Origin: UBA1189 sp045612925 | GTDB taxonomy: Bacteria > Bacteroidota > Bacteroidia > Bacteroidales > Bacteroidaceae | Assembly: GCA_045612925.1 (NCBI GenBank) | Contig: JAZKZX010000051.1 | Coordinates: forward strand, 1-64,000 | Length of the DNA: 64,000 nt | Reading direction: 5' to 3' | Shown: piece after piece, positions 8,264 through 16,926 of the stretch | How the letters are laid out: each line of letters begins with the position of its first letter | How positions within the stretch are numbered: position 1 is the first letter of the stretch | Position numbers and translations under genes: made by a program | Notes under the pieces: generated by a model | Databases searched by the model: none | What the model was told of the DNA's origin: nothing | The model's input: only the letters and a program-made list of their open reading frames with translations

Positions 8264-8838
8264 AGCAAAACTGGAAACCCGGCACAATGATATATCCTCT
8301 GCCAGCCGTAATGGTATCGTGCGGCGCTACGGAGGAGGAGTATAACATTATCACCGTATCATGGACGGGAACCATCTGTACCAATCCGCCCATGTGCTAC
8401 ATCTCGGTGCGCCCCGAGCGCCACTCGGCCGAAATCATCAAGCGCAACATGGAGTTTGTCATCAACCTTACTGATGGTAACACGGCCTTTGCCACCGACT
8501 GGTGCGGCGTGCGCTCGGGCAAGGACTATGACAAGTTCAGCGAGATGGGGCTCACACCGGGCAAGGCTGCCATCGTGCAGGCGCCCACTATCGAGGAGGC
8601 CCCCTTGAGCATCGAGTGCCGCGTGAAGGAGATCATCCCGCTCGGCTCACACGAGATGTACATTGCCGAAGTGGTGAATGTGATTGCCGACGACAAGTAT
8701 ATAGACCCCGCAACAGGCAAGTTTGAACTTGCCGACAGCGATCCGCTCGTATACCTGCATGGCGGATACTACCACCTTGGTGAGAAGATTGGCAAGTTCG
8801 GATGGTCAGTAGAGAAGAAAAATAAGAAGAAGAAGTAA
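8260..8838 (+). CDS. Flavin reductase family (FMN-binding split barrel) protein
   Basis: A 192-residue flavoprotein-type split-barrel domain starting MKQNWKPGTMIYPLPAVMVSCG. It has the motif TVSWTGTICTNPPMCYISVRPERHS, typical of the FMN-binding flavin reductase-like family found next to pyrBI in many Bacteroidales. The physiological substrate is unknown. The start ATG overlaps the pyrI stop by ATGA, which decides the start; an in-frame ATG 39 codons upstream lies within pyrI. The C-terminus ends in a Lys-rich tail. Confidence 0.87.
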   Translation: MKQNWKPGTMIYPLPAVMVSCGATEEEYNIITVSWTGTICTNPPMCYISVRPERHSAEIIKRNMEFVINLTDGNTAFATDWCGVRSGKDYDKFSEMGLTPGKAAIVQAPTIEEAPLSIECRVKEIIPLGSHEMYIAEVVNVIADDKYIDPATGKFELADSDPLVYLHGGYYHLGEKIGKFGWSVEKKNKKKK

Positions 8839-8844
8839 ATACTC

Positions 8845-9549
8845 ATGGCACATCGGGTCCTCATCACGCTATTGCTATGCCTCTGCTGCTCACTCATGCA
8901 AGCAAAGCAACGAGAAGACCAACTCTTCAACTATGGTGTGAAGGGAGGATTCTGCTCTACTATTTACGAGGTACGCGAACTCACCATTGCCAGCATGCCC
9001 ATCAACGCACACATGGCCAAGTCAGAGATAAGTTCGTTCTACACATTTTTGATGCGATTCAACATGAAGCGCCACTACTTGCAGACTGAAGCAAGCTACA
9101 ACATCAGCAACTACACCCTCGAGTTTGCCTCCGATCAGTGGAATCACGCAGCGATGCCCTACGATAAGTCAATCATATCCACACAGATCATCGGCGTAGA
9201 GGTTCCCCTATACTACGGATACCACATACTGCACGAGGGTCCCTATGGTATGTCGTTATTCTTCGGTCCCAAGGCCAAATTCATACTCATGGACTATAGC
9301 CAGCATCACTTTGAAAACATCCCCTACACCTATGTGATAGAGAACATCAGCCCTTTTAACTTCAGTTTGACGGCAGGGCTCGGAATCAATATCTCCCGTG
9401 TATACTTTGATTTCTCTTTCGAGTACGGGCTACACAACATCTCCAAGGGATTTACCACCATCGACATCAAGGGCAACGAGAGTTCCCAAGATATGGCCTT
9501 CAATCGCCGCAAGAATGTGTTGAGCTTTTCTATCGGAGTTATACTCTAA
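8845..9549 (+). CDS. Outer-membrane beta-barrel protein, PorT-like
   Basis: A 234-residue exported protein. The signal peptide (MAHRVLITLLLCLCCSLMQA) is followed by alternating hydrophobic strands and a final strand ending SFSIGVIL, as in small 8-strand outer-membrane barrels. Length and strand layout fit the PorT family, which includes a component needed for type IX secretion in Porphyromonas. The presence of sprA at 45-52 kb makes that role plausible. Homology to PorT itself, rather than to generic barrel proteins, is inferred from overall form and not from a diagnostic motif. It is the last gene of the pyrB operon, 6 bases after the flavin reductase. Confidence 0.6.
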   Translation: MAHRVLITLLLCLCCSLMQAKQREDQLFNYGVKGGFCSTIYEVRELTIASMPINAHMAKSEISSFYTFLMRFNMKRHYLQTEASYNISNYTLEFASDQWNHAAMPYDKSIISTQIIGVEVPLYYGYHILHEGPYGMSLFFGPKAKFILMDYSQHHFENIPYTYVIENISPFNFSLTAGLGINISRVYFDFSFEYGLHNISKGFTTIDIKGNESSQDMAFNRRKNVLSFSIGVIL

Positions 9550-9556
9550 AAATCGG

Positions 9557-9588
9557 CTTGGAGGTTTTCGTTTTTTACACTACTTTTG
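9557..9588 (+). promoter_or_regulatory. Promoter of the DUF4494 gene
   Basis: CTTG (9557-9560), 20-base spacer, TACTTTTG (9581-9588). The start codon is about 50 bases downstream. Confidence 0.55.
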
Positions 9589-9638
9589 CAATCACAAAAA
9601 ATAATACACAAATAAATATATAATAGAAGAACAAGAAT

Positions 9639-10082
9639 ATGATGAACAAATGGTTTGAATGTAAAGTAAAATATGTAAAGACCATGGAAAATGGTCTTGA
9701 GAAACCTGTGACAGAGACCTACCTCGTAGACGCCCTTTCGTTCACCGAGGCAGAGAAGCGTTTCCTCGAAGAGATTCGCCCCTTCATGAGCGGTGAATTT
9801 GAGGTCACCAGCATCAAACCCGTCAAGTTTGCAGATATCTTCTTCTGTGACCGTGAGAGCGCCGACAAGTGGTTTAAGTGCAAACTCCTATACATCACCA
9901 TCGATGAGAAAAGCGGTGCCGAGAAGAAGAGTGCCTCACACACTCTCATCCAAGCTGCAGACCTGCGCGAAGCCATCAAGCACCTCGATGAGCAGATGAA
10001 GGGTACCGTTGGCGACTTTGAGATTGCCACAGTCAGCGAGACACCCATCATGGATGTATTCCCCTATAAAGCTGAGCTATAA
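9639..10082 (+). CDS. DUF4494 domain protein
   Basis: A 147-residue cytoplasmic protein. It has two similar halves of about 70 residues: WFECKVKY...YLVDALSFTEAEKR and WFKCKLLYITID...HTLIQAADLREAIK. Each is followed by GEFEVTSIKPV or GDFEIATVSET, so the protein is an internal duplication. It matches the DUF4494 family that commonly precedes yggS in Bacteroidales. Function is unknown. Two adjacent ATGs (9639 and 9642) could start it. Confidence 0.85.
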   Translation: MMNKWFECKVKYVKTMENGLEKPVTETYLVDALSFTEAEKRFLEEIRPFMSGEFEVTSIKPVKFADIFFCDRESADKWFKCKLLYITIDEKSGAEKKSASHTLIQAADLREAIKHLDEQMKGTVGDFEIATVSETPIMDVFPYKAEL

Positions 10083-10238
10083 GTCTTCTTTTGAGGGGCT
10101 AGCATGAGAGTGTATAAATAACTGTCATGAACACTAAAATTCTTAAAACTAAAAAAACAGTTTAAAGCTATTATATAAACTCCTAAGTGAAGTGTAGCTC
10201 CTAAACTCCCTAAAAAGAAAACTGAGCAATAAAAGGAA

Positions 10239-10907
10239 ATGATGTCCATCGCCCATAAAATAGAGCAACTGCGCAACTCGCTCCCCGAGGGAGTGAGTTT
10301 GCTTGCCATATCCAAGTATCAGCCCATAGAGGCCTTACAAGAGGCTTACGATGCAGGACAACGCATGTTTGGCGAAAACCACATACAAGAAATGGCAGCC
10401 AAAGCCAAGGTGCTACCAAAAGATATTTCATGGCACTTTACCGGACATGTGCAGACCAACAAAATCAAGTACATGGCCCCGTTTGTGAGCCTTATCCATG
10501 CTGTCGACTCGTTCCGTCTGCTGCGAGAGATTAACAAGCATGCCATCAAGCACGATCGAGTCATCGACTGTCTTCTGCAGATTCACATCGCCCAGGAAGA
10601 CACCAAGTATGGTCTCACCATCGACGAGTGCCGCACCCTACTTGCCACTGAGCCCTGGCGCGAGCTACACCATGTGCGCATCACAGGCCTCATGGCCATG
10701 GGCAGCCACACTGACGACATGGAGCAGGTACGCAGTGAGTTCCGCCAGATGCGAGCATTCTTCGACGAGCTCAAGGATACCCATTTTGTTCACGAATCCT
10801 CCTTTAGTCAACTCTCCGAAGGCATGACAGACGACTACCCTATCGCTATCGAAGAGGGTAGCACCATAGTACGCATCGGATCCATGATATTCGGCGAACG
10901 ACATTAA
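10239..10907 (+). CDS. YggS family PLP-binding protein (PLP homeostasis)
   Basis: A 222-residue single-domain alanine-racemase-like barrel that binds pyridoxal phosphate through Lys26 in LLAISKYQP. Other family motifs are FGENHIQEM, WHFTGHVQTNK, GLMAMG and LSEGMTDDYPIAIEEGSTIVRIG. Members control free PLP and amino-acid balance and have no known catalytic turnover. Start at 10239 or the following ATG at 10242. The 156-base gap from the DUF4494 gene holds no obvious terminator. Confidence 0.93.
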   Translation: MMSIAHKIEQLRNSLPEGVSLLAISKYQPIEALQEAYDAGQRMFGENHIQEMAAKAKVLPKDISWHFTGHVQTNKIKYMAPFVSLIHAVDSFRLLREINKHAIKHDRVIDCLLQIHIAQEDTKYGLTIDECRTLLATEPWRELHHVRITGLMAMGSHTDDMEQVRSEFRQMRAFFDELKDTHFVHESSFSQLSEGMTDDYPIAIEEGSTIVRIGSMIFGERH

Positions 10908-10921
10908 GAACTGTGGTTAGT

Positions 10922-10949
10922 AAACTTTAGTAGCAGAGCCGCTAAAGTT
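10922..10949 (+). terminator. Hairpin after yggS
   Basis: AACTTTAG and CTAAAGTT arms surround an 11-base loop just after the stop codon. There is no long T-run, so termination is plausible but not certain. Confidence 0.4.
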
Positions 10950-11079
10950 CACTGATATTGGTTATTATTCCCTACATCTTCCAAACGGAATAGATAGACC
11001 TTTACAAAAGGTAGATGCCCCTACGGTTTACGGGACATGTAGAAGATGAATGTATCGTTGCCTGCTGCCAATCCGAACT

Positions 11080-11265
11080 TCAACACGATTTTTCGTCCAA
11101 GATGCCTTTTATTTCTTCGTCTGTCTTGTAAAGCTTGTCCTTACAAAGTTTGATGAGTTCTTGCGCTTTTTTCAAGCGATCGGTCAATTGGTCTATGTCG
11201 AGTTCGTTCTTCTCGATTTGTGAGACGATAGTCTCTAGTTCCTTGATAGCTTCTTCGTATTTCAT
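11080..11265 (-). CDS. xseB: Exodeoxyribonuclease VII small subunit
   Basis: A 61-residue helical protein starting MKYEEAIKELETIVSQIEKNELDIDQLTDRLKKA, the characteristic XseB helical hairpin that wraps the large subunit. It lies 89 bases after xseA on the same strand. Length is typical. Confidence 0.93.
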   Translation of the reverse strand: MKYEEAIKELETIVSQIEKNELDIDQLTDRLKKAQELIKLCKDKLYKTDEEIKGILDEKSC

Positions 11266-11354
11266 AGTTTCTTGTTTTTTATTATTTCTATGTAAGGCCT
11301 GATCGGCTTTCCGCTATAGCTCACGGTTCATCACCTATAACCAAAAGCCAATAG

Positions 11355-12590
11355 CTAAAACTCTCTTACCACACTCTTCACCTCACCATCTGCCAAGGTG
11401 GTAGTGAGCACACTGCCATTGGGCAATGAGGAAGCATCGCGCACTACCTTACCCTCGCACCGGGTGATGGAGTATCCACGCTGCAAGATCTTTGTGGGCG
11501 AAGCACTCTCTACCACCTTCTCCATGAGTTGTAAGCGGTGTCTCTGTTCCGTCAACAGGCGTTGGACTGCAGTATGTATGCGCGTCCCCAACTGTTCTAT
11601 GCGATGCAGACCATTGGATGATATGACAGAGAGCAAGGCTGGCAAGCGCTGAGCGATCTTCTCTACACGCCTCTCTTCTTGGTGTATACGGCTCGTAACT
11701 CCTACGGATAGAGCATTGACCATCCCGTCTAGTCTTGTGGCTGCCTCTACGACACGAGTTATAAGATACTCGGCAGCAGCTGTAGGCGTCTTCACTCGTG
11801 TGTGGGCCACCATATCGAGTACCGTATCGTCGCGCTCGTGCCCAATACCAGTGATGATGGGCAAGGGAAACTGTGCACAGTTAGCGGCCAGGTCATAGGT
11901 ATCGAATCCCGAGAGGTCGCTCGTGGCACCTCCTCCGCGAATGACAACCACCACATCCCAAAAGTCCTGCTCGGCAGCAATATGGTCCAACGCGGCAATA
12001 ATGGTCTCCTCTACCCTCTCTCCTTGCATCACTGCAGGGAACAACTTAGGATAAAAAGCAAAACCATACGGATTGCCCATGAGTTGGTCGCAGAAGTCGC
12101 CATATCCCGCTGCTCCAGCAGCCGATATCACGGCTACCCGCTGAGGTAGATGGGGCATGAGAAGTTCTTTATTCAGCGTGAGCACGCCCTCCTCGTCCAA
12201 CTGGGCCAATATTTCTTTGCGCCGTCGCGCCATATCACCCATCGTATAGGTGGGATCTATGTCGTAGACCATGAGCGACAAGCCATACAGCTCGTGATAC
12301 TCGACACTCACCTGCAGCAACACCTTGATGCCTGCAGCGAACATTTGTCCTGTGGTGTTCTCGAAATAGGGTTTGAGTAACTTGTACACATTGGCCCATA
12401 TGGTGCCACGCGCCTTGGCGAGCAAGGTGTTACCCCGTTCAGACTTTTGAATAAGTTCGATATAGCAATGCCCATTATACGCTTCTCTTACCTCGCTCAA
12501 TTCGACCTGCACCCAATAGGTATCGGATAACCCCTCATTTAGCGTTTGGTGAATAAGACTCCCTAGTTCGTATAGTGATATTGACTTCAT
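11355..12590 (-). CDS. xseA: Exodeoxyribonuclease VII large subunit
   Basis: A ~411-residue large subunit of the nuclease that degrades single-stranded DNA to short oligonucleotides. An N-terminal OB-fold (residues ~5-100) is followed by the catalytic domain with AVISAAGAAGYGDF, VVVIRGGGATSDLSGFD, ITGIGHERDDTVLDMVAH and TPTAAAEYLI. A coiled-coil region then precedes the C-terminal LQRGYSITRCEGKVVRDAS segment. The start is set at MKSISLYELG (12590). An ATG nine codons upstream (12617) exists but adds a Lys-rich run encoded within the terminator of the previous gene. Confidence 0.95.
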   Translation of the reverse strand: MKSISLYELGSLIHQTLNEGLSDTYWVQVELSEVREAYNGHCYIELIQKSERGNTLLAKARGTIWANVYKLLKPYFENTTGQMFAAGIKVLLQVSVEYHELYGLSLMVYDIDPTYTMGDMARRRKEILAQLDEEGVLTLNKELLMPHLPQRVAVISAAGAAGYGDFCDQLMGNPYGFAFYPKLFPAVMQGERVEETIIAALDHIAAEQDFWDVVVVIRGGGATSDLSGFDTYDLAANCAQFPLPIITGIGHERDDTVLDMVAHTRVKTPTAAAEYLITRVVEAATRLDGMVNALSVGVTSRIHQEERRVEKIAQRLPALLSVISSNGLHRIEQLGTRIHTAVQRLLTEQRHRLQLMEKVVESASPTKILQRGYSITRCEGKVVRDASSLPNGSVLTTTLADGEVKSVVREF

Positions 12591-12617
12591 TATCGTCTTC
12601 AATTTTTTTCTTCCCAT

Positions 12618-12656
12618 AAAAAAAACGCCCTTTCAAGATTGTTCGTCAAGAGGGCG
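12618..12656 (-). terminator. Rho-independent terminator of the serC-serA-DUF1015 operon
   Basis: On the minus strand CGCCCT (12656-12651) pairs with AGGGCG (12631-12626) and an eight-T run follows. It lies 30 bases past the stop of the DUF1015 gene. Confidence 0.8.
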
Positions 12657-12685
12657 CTTATCATGTTGCAATAACCATGTATGAC

Positions 12686-13933
12686 TTATATCAACTTGTG
12701 TATCACCAACCCTGAACGGAGTTTAGGTTCAAACCAGGTGGTCTTGGGAGGCATGATATTGCCGGTGTCAGCAATATCCATGAGTTGCTTCATTGATACT
12801 GGATATAGGGCAAGGGCCATCTTCATCTCTCCGCTATCAACACGACGCTTGAGTTCGCCTAGACCACGGATACCGCCTACAAAGTCGATGCGCTTATCCT
12901 TGCGCAGGTCGCCCAAGCCTAGGATGTCGTGGAGGATTAGGTTTGAAGAAATGGTGACATCGAGCACACCGATGGGGTCAGCATCGTCATATGTTCCCTC
13001 CTTGGCAGTGAGGCTATACCACTTACCGTCGACGTAGAGAGAGAAGTTGTGCAAGGCACAAGGCTTGTAGATCTCTTCGCCCTTGGGTTCGACGATGAAG
13101 TTCTCTTCGAGCTTGGCTAGCAGTTGCTCGGGAGTGAGGCCATTGAGATCTTTCACCACACGATTGTAGTCGATGATGGTGAGCTGGCCTGCGGGGAAGC
13201 ATACGGCCATGAAGTAGTTGTACTCTTCGTCGCCACGATGGTCAGGGTTCTGACGTGCCTTCTCGGCGCCTACGAGGGCTGCTGCTGCTGAGCGGTGATG
13301 GCCATCTGCAATGTAGAGGGCGGGCATCTGGGCAAAAGCTGCAGTGATGGCAGCCATATCGGCCTCGTCATCGATGATCCACAATTGGTGACGGAAACCG
13401 TCGCCCTGGGCTACGTAGTCGTACTCGGGAGCTTCGGCAGTGTAGCGGGCTACGAGGGCATCGAGCCGCTCGTTGTCGGGATAAGCGAAGAAGACGGGCT
13501 CGATGTTGGCATTGTTGACACGCACGTGCTTCATGCGGTCTTCCTCCTTGTCGGCACGGGTGAGCTCGTGTTTCTTGATGACGCCATTGAGGTAATCGTC
13601 GACGTAGGCACACACGACGAGTCCGTACTGGGTGCGACCGTTCATGGTCTGGGCATATACGTAGTACTGCTCATTCTCATCCTGCACGAGCCAGCCCTGC
13701 TCCTGGAAGCGGGCAAAGTTCTCGGCTGCCTTGTCGTAGACACGGGGGTCGTGCTCATCGGTGCCCACGGGAAAGTCAATCTCAGGCTTGATGATATGAT
13801 AGAGTGACATCTCATTACCTTCGGCTTCGGCACGTGCCTCGTCCGAATTGAGCACGTCGTAGGGACGGCTCTGCACCTTCTCCACCAAAGCTTTGGGTGG
13901 GCGGATGCCTTTGAATGGTTTGATTATAGCCAT
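12686..13933 (-). CDS. DUF1015 family protein
   Basis: A 415-residue cytoplasmic protein starting MAIIKPFKGIRPPKALVEKVQSRPYDVLN. It contains the DUF1015 motifs LYHIIKPEIDF, ALYIADGHHRSAAA and YNYFMAVCFPA. The conserved DGHHR suggests a metal or phosphate-handling active site, but no activity is established. In Bacteroidetes it follows serC and serA, as here, which hints at a link to serine or phosphoserine metabolism; that is inference. The ATG at 13933 is preferred over one five codons upstream. Confidence 0.9.
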   Translation of the reverse strand: MAIIKPFKGIRPPKALVEKVQSRPYDVLNSDEARAEAEGNEMSLYHIIKPEIDFPVGTDEHDPRVYDKAAENFARFQEQGWLVQDENEQYYVYAQTMNGRTQYGLVVCAYVDDYLNGVIKKHELTRADKEEDRMKHVRVNNANIEPVFFAYPDNERLDALVARYTAEAPEYDYVAQGDGFRHQLWIIDDEADMAAITAAFAQMPALYIADGHHRSAAAALVGAEKARQNPDHRGDEEYNYFMAVCFPAGQLTIIDYNRVVKDLNGLTPEQLLAKLEENFIVEPKGEEIYKPCALHNFSLYVDGKWYSLTAKEGTYDDADPIGVLDVTISSNLILHDILGLGDLRKDKRIDFVGGIRGLGELKRRVDSGEMKMALALYPVSMKQLMDIADTGNIMPPKTTWFEPKLRSGLVIHKLI

Positions 13934-14029
13934 AATTCTATAAAGCAAGAGAGAAGAATTTAGAGGGAAGAGGGATCATGCCGCGCGGGCCTAACTCTTC
14001 ACTTCTCCCTATTAACTCTTTACTACACG

Positions 14030-14947
14030 TTAGTTTACGCGGAATTTCTCACATCCGTTCTTCAGAAAACCTACGATTTGACGAGCAGCGGCAATGCCGG
14101 CATTGATGTTGGCCTCTGCGGTCTGCGCACCCATCTTCTTGGGGGTAGAGAAGTAACGATCAGAGAAGAGTTCCATGAACTTATTGTGGGCAGCAGGCAT
14201 GATATCAGTCATATACTTGAAATCTGTGCGTTCCTGCATGAGCTGGATGATTTCTGCCTCGTTGATGACCTCCTTACGGGCGGTATTGACAAGTACGGCA
14301 CCCTTGGGCATATCCTTGAGGAGGGCATAATTGATAGACTCCTTGGTTTCAGGTGTTGCAGGGATGTGGAGTGACACCACTTGGCACTGCTCGTAGAGCT
14401 CCTTAGCTGATGCTACGGGAGTGACCCCGTCAGCAATCATCACCTCATCGGGACAATAAGCGTCGTAAGCACAGATATCCATTCCGAATCCCTTGGCGAT
14501 GCGTGCTACATTGCGGCCCACATTACCATAGGCGTGAATACCAAGTTTCTTACCCTTGAGTTCACAACCCGAAGTACCGTTATAGAGGTTGCGCACGGCA
14601 TACACCATAAGGCCGAGAGCAAGCTCTGCCACAGCATTAGAATTCTGCCCCGGGGTGTTCATCACACAAACATTGTTAGCAGTGGCCGCAGTGAGGTCTA
14701 CATTATCGTAGCCAGCACCTGCACGCACCACAATCTTAAGTTGCTTGGCAGCCTCGAGCACCTCGGCATCAACCACATCACTACGAATAATGATGGCGTC
14801 GGCATCAACTACGGCAGCAAGGAGATTGGCCTTGTCGCCATATTTCTCTAACAATACGAGCTCATAGCCCGCTCCTTCAATCACTTCACGGATGCCATCG
14901 ACCGCTACTTTGGCAAATGGCTTATCGGTTGCTACTAATACTTTCAT
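14030..14947 (-). CDS. serA: D-3-phosphoglycerate dehydrogenase, short form
   Basis: A 305-residue D-2-hydroxyacid dehydrogenase making 3-phosphohydroxypyruvate for serine synthesis. It has the NAD-binding motif GIHAYGNVGRNVA, the substrate Arg in VRAGAGYDNVD, and the catalytic region LVNTARKEVINEAE. It lacks the C-terminal ACT domain of long SerA proteins, so serine feedback would have to act differently. Only 4 bases separate it from serC, supporting the pathway assignment. Confidence 0.9.
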   Translation of the reverse strand: MKVLVATDKPFAKVAVDGIREVIEGAGYELVLLEKYGDKANLLAAVVDADAIIIRSDVVDAEVLEAAKQLKIVVRAGAGYDNVDLTAATANNVCVMNTPGQNSNAVAELALGLMVYAVRNLYNGTSGCELKGKKLGIHAYGNVGRNVARIAKGFGMDICAYDAYCPDEVMIADGVTPVASAKELYEQCQVVSLHIPATPETKESINYALLKDMPKGAVLVNTARKEVINEAEIIQLMQERTDFKYMTDIMPAAHNKFMELFSDRYFSTPKKMGAQTAEANINAGIAAARQIVGFLKNGCEKFRVN

Positions 14948-14951
14948 AACT

Positions 14952-16022
14952 TTACTTCTTCAATGTTTCAAACTCCTTCATACAATCTACCAATGCTTGT
15001 ACGCTTTCGAGGGGCATAGCGTTGTAGCATGATGCGCGGAAACCACCTACAGAGCGGTGACCCTTGATGTTGACGATGCCGCGAGCCTTGGCAAACTCAA
15101 TAAATTCGGCCTCGTGCTCCTTGTACTCGTCATTGAGCACGAAACAGATATTCATGTATGAGCGGTCCTCCACATGGCAAGTGCCACGGAAGAGCGGATT
15201 GCGATCAATCTCACTGTAGAGCAGGTCAGCACGCTCCTTGGCACGGCGGGCCATCTCCTCTACGCCACCATTGGCCTTGATCCAACGCAAAGTGAGCATA
15301 GCAGTATAAATGGGCAATACGGGAGGTGTATTGAACATAGATCCACCATCGACATGGGTCTGATAGTTGAGCATGACAGGAATAGTACGATCTACTTGAT
15401 TAAGCGCATCGTTACGCACAATCGCGAAAGTAACACCTGCAGGGGCGAGATTCTTCTGTGCCCCACCATACACGCAGATATATTTACTGAAGTCTATGGG
15501 GCGTGAGAAGATATCAGATGACATGTCGGCAACCAAGGGTACATTCACTTCGGGGTCAATACGCACCTCGGTACCATGGATGGTGTTGTTTGTAGTAAAA
15601 TGGAAGTAATCTACATCGTCGGGCACAGTGAAACCCTTTGGAATATAAGTGTAGGTAGTATCGGCCGATGAAGCTACAACCTCTACTTCTCCAAAGAGCT
15701 TGGCCTCCTTAATCGCCTTCTTTGCCCACACACCAGTATCGGTATAGGCTGCCTTCTTCTTGAGGAAGTTATAGGGCACCATGCAGAACTGCATGCTGGC
15801 ACCACCTCCGAGGAAAAGCACTGAATAGCCTTCGGGAATATTTAGAATCTCCTTAAAGAGGGCAACAGCCTCATCTAGCACGGCCTGGAAATCTTTAGAA
15901 CGGTGACTAATCTCCAGAAGAGAAAGACCTGACCCGTTAAAATCCAGTACAGCTTGGGCGGTTTGCTCAATCACTTCGCGCGGCAGGATAGAGGGTCCTG
16001 CACAAAAATTATGTTTCTTCAT
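14952..16022 (-). CDS. serC: Phosphoserine aminotransferase
   Basis: A 356-residue class V PLP aminotransferase that converts 3-phosphohydroxypyruvate to phosphoserine. The start MKKHNFCAGPSILPREV is diagnostic. The PLP-binding Lys190 is in GGAQKNLAPAG, and HRSVGGFRASCYNAMPLESV marks the C-terminal domain. It is the first gene of the serC-serA-DUF1015 operon, with a good promoter 43 bases upstream. Confidence 0.97.
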   Translation of the reverse strand: MKKHNFCAGPSILPREVIEQTAQAVLDFNGSGLSLLEISHRSKDFQAVLDEAVALFKEILNIPEGYSVLFLGGGASMQFCMVPYNFLKKKAAYTDTGVWAKKAIKEAKLFGEVEVVASSADTTYTYIPKGFTVPDDVDYFHFTTNNTIHGTEVRIDPEVNVPLVADMSSDIFSRPIDFSKYICVYGGAQKNLAPAGVTFAIVRNDALNQVDRTIPVMLNYQTHVDGGSMFNTPPVLPIYTAMLTLRWIKANGGVEEMARRAKERADLLYSEIDRNPLFRGTCHVEDRSYMNICFVLNDEYKEHEAEFIEFAKARGIVNIKGHRSVGGFRASCYNAMPLESVQALVDCMKEFETLKK

Positions 16023-16064
16023 ACCTTAAAAACTTTTTAATAGTTAATTTTCCTTATGGGATGG

Positions 16065-16095
16065 CAAATGTAACGAGTTTGCATTACTTAACAAA
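16065..16095 (-). promoter_or_regulatory. Promoter of the serC operon
   Basis: On the minus strand: TTTG (16095-16092), 19-base spacer, TACATTTG (16072-16065). This is a full match to the Bacteroidetes promoter form. Confidence 0.7.
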
Positions 16096-16169
16096 ATATT
16101 TTGATAGATAATTTGACGCATTGACGACAAATTCACACAACACCCTATTTTAAGGCAGCAACAAGCTAT

Positions 16170-16904
16170 TCACACGTCCTTTTCACTGGAGATTTGCTCG
16201 GATAGAGACTGTTGTTCCTGTACAAACATCTCCTCTCGTAAACGATATTCACCATATTTGTGTTGTACCCGACGAACAAAAAGTATCGTCTCTGTAGCCT
16301 TGAAACGCCCATTGCGACATAGCGAATCGGTAAAATATGTGGAATCATTCTTGAGGCGCAGGTACGATTCTACATTATCGTTCCACACATAGCGATTCTT
16401 TCCATACTTGCCGGCTAGACGCATGGCATCTTGTATGTGCCCAAATCCTGCATTATACGAGGCAAGCACGAAGTTGATACGCTCACCTTCGGGAACACGG
16501 TGAAAAAGATGAGAGAGATATACGAAATATGCCGTGGCTGCCCGTACACTCTCTTCGGGATCATGCTCCATCCCTTCGGGTATTCCCATGGCACGCGCAG
16601 TCTGCGGCATGATTTGCATCAATCCCTGTGCACCTACGGCCGATACGGCAGAAGTGTCAAACTTTGATTCCACATAAGCCACCGCAGCAAGCATCTTCCA
16701 ATCCCAACCGACAGTATCGGCATAGATACGAAATATGCTATCATAAGCAGATATATAAAACGAAGGGACTACAGTATCTACAATTATCGTGTCAGGTATA
16801 CAAGAGGCGTCCTTCATAGTCAACTTTGGTGGAGTAATCACGATAAAGAATACCGTAGCTATCGCTATAGCTGCTATGTATACAATCTTTTCCCTCTTGC
16901 GCAT
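16170..16904 (-). CDS. Membrane-anchored lytic transglycosylase (SLT domain)
   Basis: A 244-residue protein. An uncleaved N-terminal membrane anchor (residues ~8-25, IVYIAAIAIATVFFIVI) is followed by a soluble-lytic-transglycosylase domain that would cut peptidoglycan to 1,6-anhydro-muropeptides. The catalytic Glu79 is in AYVESKFD. The other SLT signatures GAQGLMQIMPQTA and YNAGFGHI are intact. It resembles the catalytic half of MltF without the solute-binding domain. The start is set at MRKREK; the upstream open frame overlaps nadE. It lies 22 bases after nadE and is probably co-transcribed. Confidence 0.88.
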   Translation of the reverse strand: MRKREKIVYIAAIAIATVFFIVITPPKLTMKDASCIPDTIIVDTVVPSFYISAYDSIFRIYADTVGWDWKMLAAVAYVESKFDTSAVSAVGAQGLMQIMPQTARAMGIPEGMEHDPEESVRAATAYFVYLSHLFHRVPEGERINFVLASYNAGFGHIQDAMRLAGKYGKNRYVWNDNVESYLRLKNDSTYFTDSLCRNGRFKATETILFVRRVQHKYGEYRLREEMFVQEQQSLSEQISSEKDV

Positions 16905-16926
16905 ATATATAATTAGGAGTTGTCTT